DNA of 50,870 nucleotides from Bacteroidales bacterium (GTDB lineage Bacteria; Bacteroidota; Bacteroidia; Bacteroidales; ML635J-15): assembly GCA_016937855.1 (NCBI GenBank), contig JAFGVU010000086.1:1-50870 (forward strand), in the 5' to 3' direction. This document shows, piece by piece, positions 8,788 through 18,284 of the stretch. A program made the position numbers and the translations under genes. The notes beneath the pieces are model-generated. The model saw only the letters and a program-made list of their open reading frames with translations, was not told the origin of the DNA and did not search any database. Position 1 is the first letter of the stretch; every line of letters begins with the position of its first letter.

Positions 8788-10329
8788 TCACAAATACGAA
8801 GCATTTCCCTTCATGATTTTGCCTCCACTAATCATATCTGCAATTTGCAATCCTGCTTGCATCGAAGGCCAAATCCCATGACTAAATTTTGCGATGTAAA
8901 GATTATTTATTGGAGTACGGGACTTTAATCTGTTTTTACCAAAATTTTCAGGAACAGGCATCATATCAAAATTTGCTCCATCAGGTGAACCAATATACCG
9001 AGAATAAGTTGCCGGAGTTGACACATCCACTATCTTAATGTGGTTTCGTAGTTTTGGAATTAGGTATTTTTCGGTTAAATCAATATAAAAATCGGCAATT
9101 TTATTTTTCTCCAATAAATATTTCTCATGATCTTGTTTTTTAAGTTTTATCCACTTCTCCGAAGGAACAGGTACTACATGCAAAATTAGAGTTTGCTTTC
9201 CGCCTATTGTTGCTGAAGGTGATATTACACCAAAATGAAATTCTTTTTCGGATTTATAGTGAAACCCTTGCTCCCACTCATCAAAAAGTTTTTCGTGTGT
9301 TGCTCGCCCAGTAGTAATTACATTATATCCTGTATCTAATCCAAAAGATTTTAAATCAATTATATCATCAAGTCCAATATGAATTGCTATTGCCGAAGGC
9401 GACATTTTAACATTCTTCACTTTTTCGGCATACTTTTTATTTGCAGATTTAAGAATATCAAGACCAGTCATATCAACAAAAGTATTTCGCGTATCTGCTG
9501 TTGAAACAACTATTTCAGATTTTATTTGTCTCCCGTCAGAAAGAATAACTCCTTTAACTGTGTTATTTTCAGTGATTATCTGCTTAACTTCAGTATTAGT
9601 AAGTACTTCGCCACCCAAGTCTATAAATTTATTTCTAAAAAGATGAGGAAAAGTAATAAAGCCCTTTTTAGGACGATAGCTCCCCTTTAATGTTGTAACC
9701 ATCGCACACGCAGTCAGTAATGCTGCACACCTATTACCTGATAATCCACTGAAAGAGGAAAATACATCAAGTACTTCGTAAACTTCAGAATTCTTAAACT
9801 TGAATTTTTTTAGAAAAGCTTTGTAAGTTGTAGATGAATTGTACAGGATTTTTGGACATTTAATAAGAATTTTAGCAATGTCAAGTATTTTAGGCTCGGT
9901 TTTCAGAAATTTTAATTCGCTATGCATTCGATTACAATATCTAAAAAACCTTTTAATCTTTTTTGCATCACTTGGATATCTTATGCACAGGAAATCCTGA
10001 AAATTAATCTCATCGGCAGCAATAGGAATAGTTTCAATAGATTCCGTTTCACTATTTACCAAATACAAATTTGCATAATTGTGATCAAACTTTACCAAAT
10101 CTGTACTTATATCAAAAAATTTCAGCAAGTTTTTAACATCCGGAATAATCTGAACTGTATCGAAACGATACGAATCGCGCGCAAAAGTAGTAACACACCC
10201 ACCAACAGTTTTCTGTTTTTCGATTATTAAAGCAGGGGTTTCCTTTAAGTTATATAATTTAGAAAATGCTAATCCTGTGCTTAATCCTGAAATTCCGCCA
10301 CCAATAATTATTATTTTATAATCTCTCAT
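8788..10329 (-). CDS. Phytoene-desaturase/retinol-saturase-like FAD oxidoreductase
   Basis: FAD-dependent amine-oxidase/CrtI-superfamily enzyme acting on a hydrophobic polyene or similar substrate. The N-terminus has the dinucleotide-binding motif IIIIGGGISGLSTG followed by an acidic strand end (IIEKQKTVGG). The C-terminus has the second FAD motif region (NNLYIAKFSHGIWPSMQAG). About 513 aa is normal for the family. I chose ATG 10329; a TTG six codons upstream lies only 3 bp from the preceding stop. The gene follows the metallophosphoesterase on the same strand closely and may be co-transcribed. It is a distant paralogue of the flavoenzyme at 16135-17622. No carotenoid genes are nearby, so the substrate is unknown. 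Confidence 0.75.
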   Translation of the reverse strand: MRDYKIIIIGGGISGLSTGLAFSKLYNLKETPALIIEKQKTVGGCVTTFARDSYRFDTVQIIPDVKNLLKFFDISTDLVKFDHNYANLYLVNSETESIETIPIAADEINFQDFLCIRYPSDAKKIKRFFRYCNRMHSELKFLKTEPKILDIAKILIKCPKILYNSSTTYKAFLKKFKFKNSEVYEVLDVFSSFSGLSGNRCAALLTACAMVTTLKGSYRPKKGFITFPHLFRNKFIDLGGEVLTNTEVKQIITENNTVKGVILSDGRQIKSEIVVSTADTRNTFVDMTGLDILKSANKKYAEKVKNVKMSPSAIAIHIGLDDIIDLKSFGLDTGYNVITTGRATHEKLFDEWEQGFHYKSEKEFHFGVISPSATIGGKQTLILHVVPVPSEKWIKLKKQDHEKYLLEKNKIADFYIDLTEKYLIPKLRNHIKIVDVSTPATYSRYIGSPDGANFDMMPVPENFGKNRLKSRTPINNLYIAKFSHGIWPSMQAGLQIADMISGGKIMKGNASYL

Positions 10330-10349
10330 CCCTGAACTAAAATGCAATT

Positions 10350-13271
10350 TTAAATTTTTACTATTGATCGAGAATAATTGAATTGAGAGTTTTTTAACTC
10401 AATAATATATGTCCCGGCAGGAAAGTTAGAGAAGTCAATCATAATAGTACTGTCAAAAATGGGTTTAACAAACTGTTGCAATAGAACCTTACTCTCAACA
10501 TTATAAACAACAACTAATGTTTTTTCCTTAGAATACCTTGAATTTATGTTTATACTCACTACACTTTCAACTGGATTAGGATAAGTACTAAAACAAGGTT
10601 CATTGGTATTATTTATAAATGTTGACATTTCAGAAGTTAATATTACAGTTTCCGACTCAAAAGTAACACCATCATCATCAGTGGCAACAGCTTTTAAATC
10701 GAAGCTCCCATAATATGGCACAGTCCAAATTTGCTCGTAAGGATAGTCATGATCTACACCGATAAGTTCGTTTGCACTGGTATAAAAACTAACAGAAACA
10801 ACGTTTCCGTATTGATCGTCAGCAAATGTTCTTAAGTTTATTTCTGGCAACCCATAAGCAATTGTATCAGAGGCAGGACTTGTTAATTCTACAAAAGGAG
10901 GAGTGGTTGCTTTAAAACTTTTTGTTTCCGAAAAAGCTTCTCCGCCATTATTATCAACAGCTTTTGCATAAACTTCATATTGTTGATATGCAGGAATCAA
11001 ATAGTCTATAGTAAATTCTGATGTCAGCGAGTTAAGTGTTTGTATTAACTGATTATTGATGTAAAATTCCACATAACTAATTTCACCATCAAAGTCGCTT
11101 GCAATTGCAGCTATCGGAATACTAATAAGTTCCGTGTAAACTTCTTGGTTTGCGGGAGAAACTAATTCAATTTGTGGTGCAACATTAACAGTATATTCAA
11201 CATTTAAAACAACATTTGAGGCATTTGCTGTTCTTCTGCCTTCGCCGCTAATAACAAAAGCTAAACTGTTAAAAATCTGCCAATTATCTTGATTTACAAT
11301 TTCGCTAATAATTTGACTTAAATCCGGAGTTTGTTGGTTAATCCCAATTTCATTATCGATAGTCCAATCAACTGGAGTCCAACTAACTGAAGCTTGTGTT
11401 AAAGTACGATTCGACACATTGTTTGATGAATTTGCGAATTGTGATGCATTTGGACTTAGCTCCCCTTTAATTAAAAGATTACAAGGATTGTCGTTGTTGG
11501 TTTCGTCAGTTTTAAATTGGATATATGCATTTTGAATTATTGCCCCCTGAGGGATGTTGATATCATTAAACCTAACTCCCACAATTTGATCAAACTCGTT
11601 TAATCCCATCCACCCTGATTCTCTAATTAATTCGAGGTCTCCACTTTCGGTATCAACATCACCATTACTTGCTCGCTCTTCGGCATAATCGCTAATATTA
11701 AACGAAACATTATTAGTTAAATCTCCACAACCTACACTAACTATAGGACACATATCACTTTGTACTCCTTGATTATTTGTTGCCAAAGCTGAGAAATAGT
11801 ATAGTCCTTCGTATGTTAATTCATATTGAAGTGCATAAGGTTCCTCATAAATCGAAGCAATAAATTCGCCATTAACATAAAAGTCAACTTTTTCGATGCC
11901 ATAAGGGTCACTAGCTTCTGCGTTAATAAAAATCGGTTGAGGATTCTCGAAATGTGCGCCATTTTCCGGAGAAACAATATTACACTCTGGCACAGACCAT
12001 TTTTGAATAATTATTACAGAACCGTTCGATGGCTCCCACAAGCTAATACCTTGAGGCATAGAAAATATATCATCTCCATCTTGCAAAGGTTCTACATTAT
12101 CAACAAAATCAGTAAGAACAGTTCTAATTTCAATTGTATCCTGACGTACAAAAATCCATTTAAACTGATTAACTTTTGCCATATCTCGAGTCCAGTTTTT
12201 AGCATCATCTGCATCTCTAAGAGGAGCTCCCCATCCACCTTCACCAATATAAACAGTTCCATTAAAATCATCTCGAATAAATCCTTCATCACTACCTGAA
12301 GCACTAGATTTCCTTATGGGCCAGGTTTGTTTACAAAGATGTGCATCGTTTTCGTGAACAAAAGCAAAACGATATTGGTCAAAAAGTGGAACCCACTCAT
12401 TATATTGTTTACTGCCTTCAACTTTATCCTCATTATGAGGACGCACAGGACTATGAAATTGAGCTGCAAGCCAGGTAAAGGTGTTTGCATTTTGAGCTAA
12501 ATCGTTTTCAAGCCAATCGGTTTGATCACCAAAACTAGTTGCCACAGGATACTCCGAATCTAAGGAATAAATTCGCAGTAGATTACCACCAAAATCCATG
12601 GTAAAATAATGATCTTCTCCTCCTGAAGTATCAAAAAGTTTGTCAACAACATCATTTCCACTTGGAAAATTAGTCCAGATTAATTCATGATTCCCTTGAG
12701 TAGCAATAATTGGTGTACACCTACCATCTTCTGCAATTGTCAATTGCCAGTCATCAAACCACTGTGCCCATTCTGAATTGGTTCCATCATCAACATAATC
12801 CCCACCAAAAATTATTGCTTGGGAACGAAGTTTAGCAACCATTTTATTTGCATTTTGACGATTAGTCTGGTTACTTCTTGAGTCACCACCAAAAATAATA
12901 GATAAAGGGATTGATGAATCGTCATGAATTGTCTCAAAATACATTCTATCGCTTATAAAGTTGTCGTTACAAACAACAAAGTAATATCTTGTATTTGGTG
13001 CTAATCCTGAAAGTCGTGCAAAAGTATTATTCATTCCTTTAACATTTTCGACTCTGTCTGGATATTTCATAAACGCATAAGCGGAAGTATCCTGTCCATA
13101 ATCAACAACATCATAATAAACCCGATGTTGACTCCCTCCAATATTATTCCATGCTACAACGATAGAATTTGATGGATTATCCCGTAAACACAAACGATAC
13201 TTATCTGATTGAGACATTAAAGACAAAATCGAAAACAATATCAAAAAGACAACAAAAAAAAACTTCTTCAT
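10350..13271 (-). CDS. Secreted purple-acid-type metallophosphoesterase with Ig-like tail, T9SS cargo
   Basis: Large surface phosphatase of the calcineurin-like fold. The signal peptide ends near residue 20. A fibronectin-like N-domain (~23-115, LAPNTRYYFVV) is of the type preceding purple acid phosphatases. The metallophosphoesterase motifs follow: GGDSR (128-132), GGDYVDD (156-162), GNHE (193-196), a QFHSP His and a late HENDAH segment replacing the usual GHxH. Further on come Ig-like modules, a DNRLRE-like beta-sandwich (~545-735; WTPVDWTIDNEIG), two more Ig-like domains and a type A T9SS domain (TYPNPVESVV). It is a paralogue of the enzyme at 35070 (shared VYIGEG.WGAP) with different accessory domains. 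A Pho-box-like array lies directly upstream, supporting phosphate-starvation control. Confidence 0.85.
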   Translation of the reverse strand: MKKFFFVVFLILFSILSLMSQSDKYRLCLRDNPSNSIVVAWNNIGGSQHRVYYDVVDYGQDTSAYAFMKYPDRVENVKGMNNTFARLSGLAPNTRYYFVVCNDNFISDRMYFETIHDDSSIPLSIIFGGDSRSNQTNRQNANKMVAKLRSQAIIFGGDYVDDGTNSEWAQWFDDWQLTIAEDGRCTPIIATQGNHELIWTNFPSGNDVVDKLFDTSGGEDHYFTMDFGGNLLRIYSLDSEYPVATSFGDQTDWLENDLAQNANTFTWLAAQFHSPVRPHNEDKVEGSKQYNEWVPLFDQYRFAFVHENDAHLCKQTWPIRKSSASGSDEGFIRDDFNGTVYIGEGGWGAPLRDADDAKNWTRDMAKVNQFKWIFVRQDTIEIRTVLTDFVDNVEPLQDGDDIFSMPQGISLWEPSNGSVIIIQKWSVPECNIVSPENGAHFENPQPIFINAEASDPYGIEKVDFYVNGEFIASIYEEPYALQYELTYEGLYYFSALATNNQGVQSDMCPIVSVGCGDLTNNVSFNISDYAEERASNGDVDTESGDLELIRESGWMGLNEFDQIVGVRFNDINIPQGAIIQNAYIQFKTDETNNDNPCNLLIKGELSPNASQFANSSNNVSNRTLTQASVSWTPVDWTIDNEIGINQQTPDLSQIISEIVNQDNWQIFNSLAFVISGEGRRTANASNVVLNVEYTVNVAPQIELVSPANQEVYTELISIPIAAIASDFDGEISYVEFYINNQLIQTLNSLTSEFTIDYLIPAYQQYEVYAKAVDNNGGEAFSETKSFKATTPPFVELTSPASDTIAYGLPEINLRTFADDQYGNVVSVSFYTSANELIGVDHDYPYEQIWTVPYYGSFDLKAVATDDDGVTFESETVILTSEMSTFINNTNEPCFSTYPNPVESVVSININSRYSKEKTLVVVYNVESKVLLQQFVKPIFDSTIMIDFSNFPAGTYIIELKNSQFNYSRSIVKI

Positions 13272-13290
13272 AACAGATGATTTAAAAGTG

Positions 13291-13335
13291 CATAATTAGC
13301 CCTTTAGTGTTATAGAAACATTACTCTATCGTTAA
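13291..13335 (-). promoter_or_regulatory. Pho-box-like triple repeat with -7 element, metallophosphoesterase promoter
   Basis: Read on the minus strand: TTAACG (13335-13330), GTAATG (13324-13319) and ATAACA (13313-13308) at exact 11-bp spacing, then TAATTATG (13298-13291), one mismatch from TAnnTTTG. The last half-site starts 15 bp before the -7 element, the same distance as in the porin promoter at 33484-33528. Against TTAACA the three half-sites match 13 of 18 positions. The ATG follows 20 bp after the -7 element. Confidence 0.55.
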
Positions 13336-13399
13336 GAATAAATTAAAATTGATTTAATGGTTTATTATCTGATTGATTTAATAATTTATGTTTTTGTTT

Positions 13400-14335
13400 T
13401 TAGCTCATAGTAACCACAACACCTCCTTTTTTATGACCTGCTTCGACGTATTTGTGAGCTTCAATTATTTGTTCGATGGCAAAAGCTTTGTCTAAAATAA
13501 CTTTAAGTTTAGACTCCTCAATTAACTTAATAATTTCTAAAAGACTGTCAATATGTATTTTAGGATTTCCATCATCAACCGAGATAAATTTACCGTCTTT
13601 ATTTAAAACTTTCCTATACTGCAAATTTGCACTATACTTTTTACCTACAGCATCGAAAATTACATCAAATAATTCATTGCTTTTTGTAAAGTCTTCTTTT
13701 GTGTAATCTATTACTTTGTCAGCACCTAGCGACTTAACTAATTCGAGATTAGATGTACTACAGACTGCGATTACATTTGCCCCAAAGTATTTTGCTAATT
13801 GTACTGCAAAAGTTCCAACTCCACCGGAAGCACCAAAAACAAGAACTTTTTGCCCTTTGCGGATATTTGCTTGTTGAAGATAATGCAAAGCTAAAGTTGC
13901 TCTTGTAGGTATTGCTGCAGCTTCGTTCCAGTTGATAATCTCCGGTTTTTCGATTATAACACTTTCTGTAGGAATAAAAGTTCCATTCACAGGAAGACAA
14001 ACATATTCGGCATAAGCACCAAACTTTTTACCTGTAAACGCAATAATTTTGTCGCCGGGCTTAAATCTTGTAACATCACTTCCAATTATTTCAATTTCGC
14101 CAGCCAATTCTAAACCTAAAACAGAATTTCTCGGTCGTTTAAATCCCACAAAAATTCTCATGGGAAGCCACAGCCAAAAACTAACTCTTCCACTTCTAAC
14201 AATACAGTCAGAGATTGAAACATTTGCAGCATGAATTTTAATCAACACTTCGTTGTTTTTTGGAGTAGGTTTTTTTACTTTTTTAATCAGTAAAACATTA
14301 GGGTTTCCATAGTTAGTGCATATTGCAGCTTTCAT
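13400..14335 (-). CDS. Medium-chain (zinc-type family) NAD(P)H quinone-reductase-like oxidoreductase
   Basis: MDR-superfamily reductase of the quinone oxidoreductase/enoyl reductase branch. The GroES-like N-domain (EVLIKIHAANVSISDC) is followed by a nucleotide-binding fold with GASGGVGTFAVQLAKYFGANV at ~168-188 and a C-terminal KKGGVVV strand. The structural and catalytic zinc cysteines of true alcohol dehydrogenases are missing, pointing to NADPH-dependent reduction of a quinone or alpha,beta-unsaturated carbonyl. Length is 311 aa, slightly short but complete. It is the last gene of a minus-strand operon, 4 bp after the GNAT gene, with flavodoxin-like and FAD partners. The substrate is unknown. 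Confidence 0.8.
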   Translation of the reverse strand: MKAAICTNYGNPNVLLIKKVKKPTPKNNEVLIKIHAANVSISDCIVRSGRVSFWLWLPMRIFVGFKRPRNSVLGLELAGEIEIIGSDVTRFKPGDKIIAFTGKKFGAYAEYVCLPVNGTFIPTESVIIEKPEIINWNEAAAIPTRATLALHYLQQANIRKGQKVLVFGASGGVGTFAVQLAKYFGANVIAVCSTSNLELVKSLGADKVIDYTKEDFTKSNELFDVIFDAVGKKYSANLQYRKVLNKDGKFISVDDGNPKIHIDSLLEIIKLIEESKLKVILDKAFAIEQIIEAHKYVEAGHKKGGVVVTMS

Positions 14336-14339
14336 ATAA

Positions 14340-15119
14340 TTATGATTTTATTTCTTTTCTCATAATGTTCTCGAATCGGGTGTTACTAACCGGATGATGA
14401 CTGATGATTTTTCCGTAATAAATTATGCCAAAAGTGCCAAACGGACAAGGTGAGTTTTGAATAAAATCAATATTTTTCATGTCAATTAATTCAACTGTTA
14501 AATTCATTTTTTTTGCACTTTCCATTATTGCATTCACATTTTTTTCAGTATATGGACATTGAGCCGAACGAAAAATTGTCAGCCCTTTTTTGTATTCTTC
14601 TAAGTTCTCATGATTTTTGATTTTGAAATATGGATTTTGTGATGTTTCATTAAACTTTAGTGCCAATAAATTAAAGTCCGGTTTTGCATTATCCACTATC
14701 TGAAAGCCCATTTTTAGAAAAATATCATTATCAGCCATAAAAGAACCTTTTCGTGTTACAACTGCCACTCCTAGCATTTTACAATTTTTTGCTTCCTCAA
14801 TACACACATCAAGAAGTGCTGTGGCTAATCCTTTTCCCTTAAATTCTTTTTTAAAACCTACAAAAAGGCAATGAATAAACATGTATCCGTCTGCCTCAAC
14901 GGGACGATGAGCATATTTGCCGGGAATATATTCCAGCATTCCTTGATAGCCGCCTTTTTCGGAGATGACTGCCTTAATTCTCAATCCTTTCGGATAGAAT
15001 TCTTTAACCCATTCAATTTTATTTCTCAACTCAAGATGTTTATTCACGTCTTTATATCCGCAAACTCCGTAATTTGAGATATTATCCGGTGTTAGATCAA
15101 TAATTTTAATGTCTTCCAT
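14340..15119 (-). CDS. GNAT acetyltransferase with C-terminal YoaP-like domain
   Basis: Two-domain cytosolic protein. Residues ~1-150 are a GNAT N-acetyltransferase fold with the acetyl-CoA motif FKGKGLATALLDVC. Residues ~165-259 match the YoaP-like domain (PF14268 type), including a thioredoxin-like strand with the Cys-Pro pair SAQCPYTEKN. Stand-alone and fused versions occur in Firmicutes and Bacteroidota beside small-molecule modification genes; the acyl acceptor is not known. It sits 4 bp before the MDR gene and 21 bp after a flavodoxin-like gene in the same operon. Confidence 0.75.
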   Translation of the reverse strand: MEDIKIIDLTPDNISNYGVCGYKDVNKHLELRNKIEWVKEFYPKGLRIKAVISEKGGYQGMLEYIPGKYAHRPVEADGYMFIHCLFVGFKKEFKGKGLATALLDVCIEEAKNCKMLGVAVVTRKGSFMADNDIFLKMGFQIVDNAKPDFNLLALKFNETSQNPYFKIKNHENLEEYKKGLTIFRSAQCPYTEKNVNAIMESAKKMNLTVELIDMKNIDFIQNSPCPFGTFGIIYYGKIISHHPVSNTRFENIMRKEIKS

Positions 15120-15140
15120 GTAATGGTTGTAGATACTATA

Positions 15141-15680
15141 TTATTTTTTATTGTCTGTAAATTTATTAATAAATTTATCATAAACATCCACTATCTCGCC
15201 CTTAAAGTTTTCACTATTCAAATGAGTTTTCATAAATGCGCTGGAATCATCTCTAAGTTCTACGGGTAAGACTAAAACTATTGGAAATGCTTCGCAATGA
15301 TTGCATTTTTCGCCGGCAAGTTCTTTTACTTGATTAAAAACAAGATTGTGTCCAAACTTCTTGTCTTTTCCTTCAAAAGTACTTCCACAACAAGTAACGA
15401 AAACCAAATTATTGATTTTATCGATATGTTTTTTAATAAAATTCTTTAAAGGGACAATAAGTTTTCCCATCCAAATTGGACCACACAGAATTATCCTATC
15501 GTAATCCTCACAATTTGATTTAAGTTTTCTATTTCCCAAATTAATGCCCATCATCATTAACATATGAGCATTTAATCGTGGTTTTATCTCTTCGATTTCG
15601 CAATTCAAATCATTTGCAATTCTATTTGCTAAAAATCGGTTACTTCCTTTGTTTGAGTAAAAATAGACTTTAGTTTTCAT
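15141..15680 (-). CDS. Flavodoxin-like protein
   Basis: Small FMN-binding electron carrier or quinone reductase. The N-terminal phosphate-loop region reads VYFYSNKGSNRFLANRIA, and the middle contains RIILCGPIWMGKLIVP, typical of flavodoxin-fold strands 3-4. At 179 aa it fits the flavodoxin/WrbA size range. The CxGSTFEG stretch near residue 97 is shared with flavodoxin-domain proteins in Bacteroidota redox operons. It overlaps the upstream membrane-protein gene by 4 bp, so the two are probably translationally coupled. A likely role is to pass electrons to the FAD oxidoreductase two genes upstream, inferred only from the operon. Confidence 0.75.
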   Translation of the reverse strand: MKTKVYFYSNKGSNRFLANRIANDLNCEIEEIKPRLNAHMLMMMGINLGNRKLKSNCEDYDRIILCGPIWMGKLIVPLKNFIKKHIDKINNLVFVTCCGSTFEGKDKKFGHNLVFNQVKELAGEKCNHCEAFPIVLVLPVELRDDSSAFMKTHLNSENFKGEIVDVYDKFINKFTDNKK

Positions 15681-16129
15681 AATTTAAACAATTGTCGGGT
15701 TTTGGGCAATATTGCCAAGCAAACTAATAAAATTCCTAAAGAAGAATAAACAGTATGAATAATATCAACAGCATTAAAAATTAGAGTTTGTACATTTATC
15801 CAAATTATAAGGGCAAAACCTAAATAAACTGAAAATGTCCAAGAGAAATGATAATCGTAGAAAAGGTTTATCTTTTGAAAAAAGTTGCTTTCAGGTTTTT
15901 TTATTAATGCATAAATTACATAAATAGGAAACAAACCGAAAGTTACAAGAAGAATAATTCCGGGTATTAGAAAGTCTTTAAATGGTGAATTACTCAAAAG
16001 ATCTGTAGGCATTTCGAAAAACGAACCGTCGGGATAAATGCTTAATGCCAATCCGCCATAAATTGCTCCAAGAGAAAGAAATCCAAGTAAAAATATCAAT
16101 AGATTTCCAGTAAATTTTAATTTTTGCAT
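15677..16129 (-). CDS. Small integral membrane protein, function unknown
   Basis: A 150-residue protein with four predicted membrane segments (about 10-30, 52-74, 94-113 and 122-141) and short charged loops. No family motif was recognised. It lies 5 bp after the FAD oxidoreductase gene and overlaps the flavodoxin-like gene by 4 bp (ATGA-type junction), so it belongs firmly to this redox operon. A membrane anchor for the flavoprotein pair, or handling of a lipid substrate, would fit, but this is inference. Confidence 0.6.
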   Translation of the reverse strand: MQKLKFTGNLLIFLLGFLSLGAIYGGLALSIYPDGSFFEMPTDLLSNSPFKDFLIPGIILLVTFGLFPIYVIYALIKKPESNFFQKINLFYDYHFSWTFSVYLGFALIIWINVQTLIFNAVDIIHTVYSSLGILLVCLAILPKTRQLFKL

Positions 16130-16134
16130 GTTTT

Positions 16135-17622
16135 TTATTTTGTTGTAATAAATTTTGTTTTCTCTTTTTTACATATAAGTTGAACCACCCATTTGCCTGT
16201 TTGAGCTGAAGGAGGGAGACCACCGCCGGGGAATAGCCATTGCCCTGCCATATAAAAGTGTTGCAGTTTGGGAAGCGTCATATCGAGTGTTTTCATCATG
16301 TTTTCTTTTGTTGGCATAAAACCTTCGTAAGCGCCGTTTTTTACACCTGTAAATCTAACATCGGTTTTAGGTGTTGCAACATCAACTACATCAACAAAAG
16401 CAGAAATTCCGGGATACACAGTTTCTAAACACGAAATCGCGTCTTTTTCAATTTGTATTTTTTCGTTTTTGTAATCATCTCCTTCTAAATTCTCCCATAT
16501 CTTCCATGGACTTTCATATCTCATCACAATTGTTGTTTTCCCATCAGGAGACATAGTGTTGTCGTAAGAGTAGTTCATAATTGAATATCCATTTTCAAGT
16601 CTTGTTCTACCAATTTTCAAGTCTTTTGAAGTATTAATAATAATTGGCGATTCGGATTTAACAATTTTGTTAACACCAAACGAAACTTGAACCAACGAAG
16701 TAAATAACTCCCAATTTTTATAGGCGTAATCTACTTTTTTTGAAACATATTTGCCTTCAAGCATTTTATAAATTGTGGTGTAACCATCGGCAGTACTAAT
16801 TACATAATCAGATAGCATTCGAGTTCCATTAGTTAAAACAACACCCACGGCTTTATTGTTTTCAACAATGATTTTTTCTGCTTTCTTATTATAAGATATG
16901 TTCCCTCCTACATCTTTGAACTTTTCAAGCATTCTTTGGGCTAACGGGAATGAACCACCTTTAATATAACCGGCATTATTCTGATTGAACCAGGCGAGCA
17001 TAAAAATAAATGCTAAAGCCGAAAAGTTTCTTTCACCATACATGGCATTAAAAGCCCATCTTATTTTTTCACTTTTAAAGTTTAGCTTATCAAAATACTC
17101 TTTGCATGTTAAACGACCAAATTTTCTAATTAGGTTAAAAATTGGCAACATCACCGGAATAATGCGGATATAATCAAGCGGCTTACGCAATTCGGGCGGG
17201 AGAGCAAATGGCTCAAGCAACCCACTTTTTCGCATATCATTACACATTTTTTTTATTTTCTTCTCATCTTCAGGAGCAATGCCAATCAGGTATTGTTCCC
17301 ATCGGTCGATATTCGAATAAATAATAAACTCTTTCCCATCATTATCAACTATTCGAGAATGAATCTCATGGTCAATAATTTCGGTGCCTCGGTTTATTAC
17401 ATTGGTTTCTTTCCAAATATCGTGGAATGCACCTTTTGATGTTCCCACTAGCCAATGCAAACAGTAATCAAACCGGAAGCCTTTTCTATCCCATGCAGTA
17501 CATTGCCCTCCGGCAACAGTGTGCATCTCGATAATTTCGGTATCGAAACCATTCATAGCTGAGTAAATACCAGCTGACATTCCGGCGACACCGCCACCAA
17601 TAATTAACACTTTCTTTGCCAT
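16135..17622 (-). CDS. Phytoene-desaturase-like NAD(P)/FAD oxidoreductase
   Basis: FAD enzyme of the CrtI/retinol-saturase group. The first motif is KVLIIGGGVAGMSAGIYSAM with the ribose-binding Glu in IIEMHTVAGGQC. A CrtI-like signature FRFDYCLHWLVG follows, and the C-terminal FAD contact reads HFYMAGQWLFPGGGLPPSA. The 495-aa length is typical. Bacteroidota homologues often sit, as here, with a flavodoxin-like gene and a small membrane protein, which suggests reduction or saturation of a membrane-soluble substrate rather than carotenoid synthesis. The operon neighbours upstream (methyltransferase) and downstream (membrane protein) are 21 and 5 bp away. The substrate is undetermined. Confidence 0.8.
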   Translation of the reverse strand: MAKKVLIIGGGVAGMSAGIYSAMNGFDTEIIEMHTVAGGQCTAWDRKGFRFDYCLHWLVGTSKGAFHDIWKETNVINRGTEIIDHEIHSRIVDNDGKEFIIYSNIDRWEQYLIGIAPEDEKKIKKMCNDMRKSGLLEPFALPPELRKPLDYIRIIPVMLPIFNLIRKFGRLTCKEYFDKLNFKSEKIRWAFNAMYGERNFSALAFIFMLAWFNQNNAGYIKGGSFPLAQRMLEKFKDVGGNISYNKKAEKIIVENNKAVGVVLTNGTRMLSDYVISTADGYTTIYKMLEGKYVSKKVDYAYKNWELFTSLVQVSFGVNKIVKSESPIIINTSKDLKIGRTRLENGYSIMNYSYDNTMSPDGKTTIVMRYESPWKIWENLEGDDYKNEKIQIEKDAISCLETVYPGISAFVDVVDVATPKTDVRFTGVKNGAYEGFMPTKENMMKTLDMTLPKLQHFYMAGQWLFPGGGLPPSAQTGKWVVQLICKKEKTKFITTK

Positions 17623-17643
17623 TGTTTTACATTTTAGAATGTT

Positions 17644-18222
17644 CTATTTTAAGTTCTTTTTCAACATCGTGTTGTTAGGCTTTAATAAAACAGCTCTACT
17701 TAAAAATATTGTGGGTTTTAAAATAATTTCAAACCCTTCTTTCTCAAGAACACCCAACATATTGTTATAAACTTTTTTAGATATATGAAAATTGGGCTCC
17801 ACAATTAAGATTTTCCCATCAGGATTTAAGATACTTCTTAGCTCTGCAAATAAATTATCCCTATTGATTTCGTGAACAACGTAAAATGCTAGAATAAAGT
17901 CAACTTTATTCGAAAAATTCAAATTATCAAATTCTGCCTTATGCAAATAGACAATTTCCTGATACTCTGATCCCTTAATTTTTTCAGCTACCAATTCTAA
18001 CATTCCTTGCTGAACATCAACTGCAAATACTTTACCGGTGTTTCTAACAATTTTTGCCATTTCTACAGTAAAAAACCCGGGCCCGCAACCCAAATCCATA
18101 ACAATTTCTCCTTCTGAAACATATGGTTCGATGATTTTTTTTGGATTTTGAATAGATCTTCTAAAAATGCTATCTAATATTCCTGCTTTTTCTACGGGAC
18201 AAATATGTTCTGTTTGTTTCAT
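17644..18222 (-). CDS. Class I SAM-dependent methyltransferase
   Basis: Rossmann-fold methyltransferase of the Methyltransf_11/25 type. Motif I is MDLGCGPGFFTVEMA near residue 45, the acidic motif II FAVDVQQGML follows, and motif III is VDFILAFYVVHEI. At 192 aa it is about the size of the UbiE-like small-molecule group; a CPVEKAG stretch near the N-terminus recurs in bacterial methyltransferases of this group. ATG 18222 was preferred to the GTG one codon upstream. It is the first gene of the six-gene redox operon running to 13400. No clear TAnnTTTG was found upstream, but a 9-bp inverted repeat lies at 18285-18309. The acceptor is unknown. Confidence 0.75.
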   Translation of the reverse strand: MKQTEHICPVEKAGILDSIFRRSIQNPKKIIEPYVSEGEIVMDLGCGPGFFTVEMAKIVRNTGKVFAVDVQQGMLELVAEKIKGSEYQEIVYLHKAEFDNLNFSNKVDFILAFYVVHEINRDNLFAELRSILNPDGKILIVEPNFHISKKVYNNMLGVLEKEGFEIILKPTIFLSRAVLLKPNNTMLKKNLK

Positions 18223-18284
18223 CACAGTTAAATTACTGACTTATATTTTTAAACAATATTGCATCTAAACAAATTACAACAGAG

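Noticed and set aside
11826-12299. 157-codon plus-strand open frame
   Set aside because: Lies wholly antisense to the metallophosphoesterase core, with low-complexity composition and no family signal.
8788-17622. Carotenoid biosynthesis cluster, because of two CrtI-like enzymes
   Set aside because: No phytoene synthase, cyclase or GGPP synthase is present, and the partners are flavodoxins and an MDR reductase.
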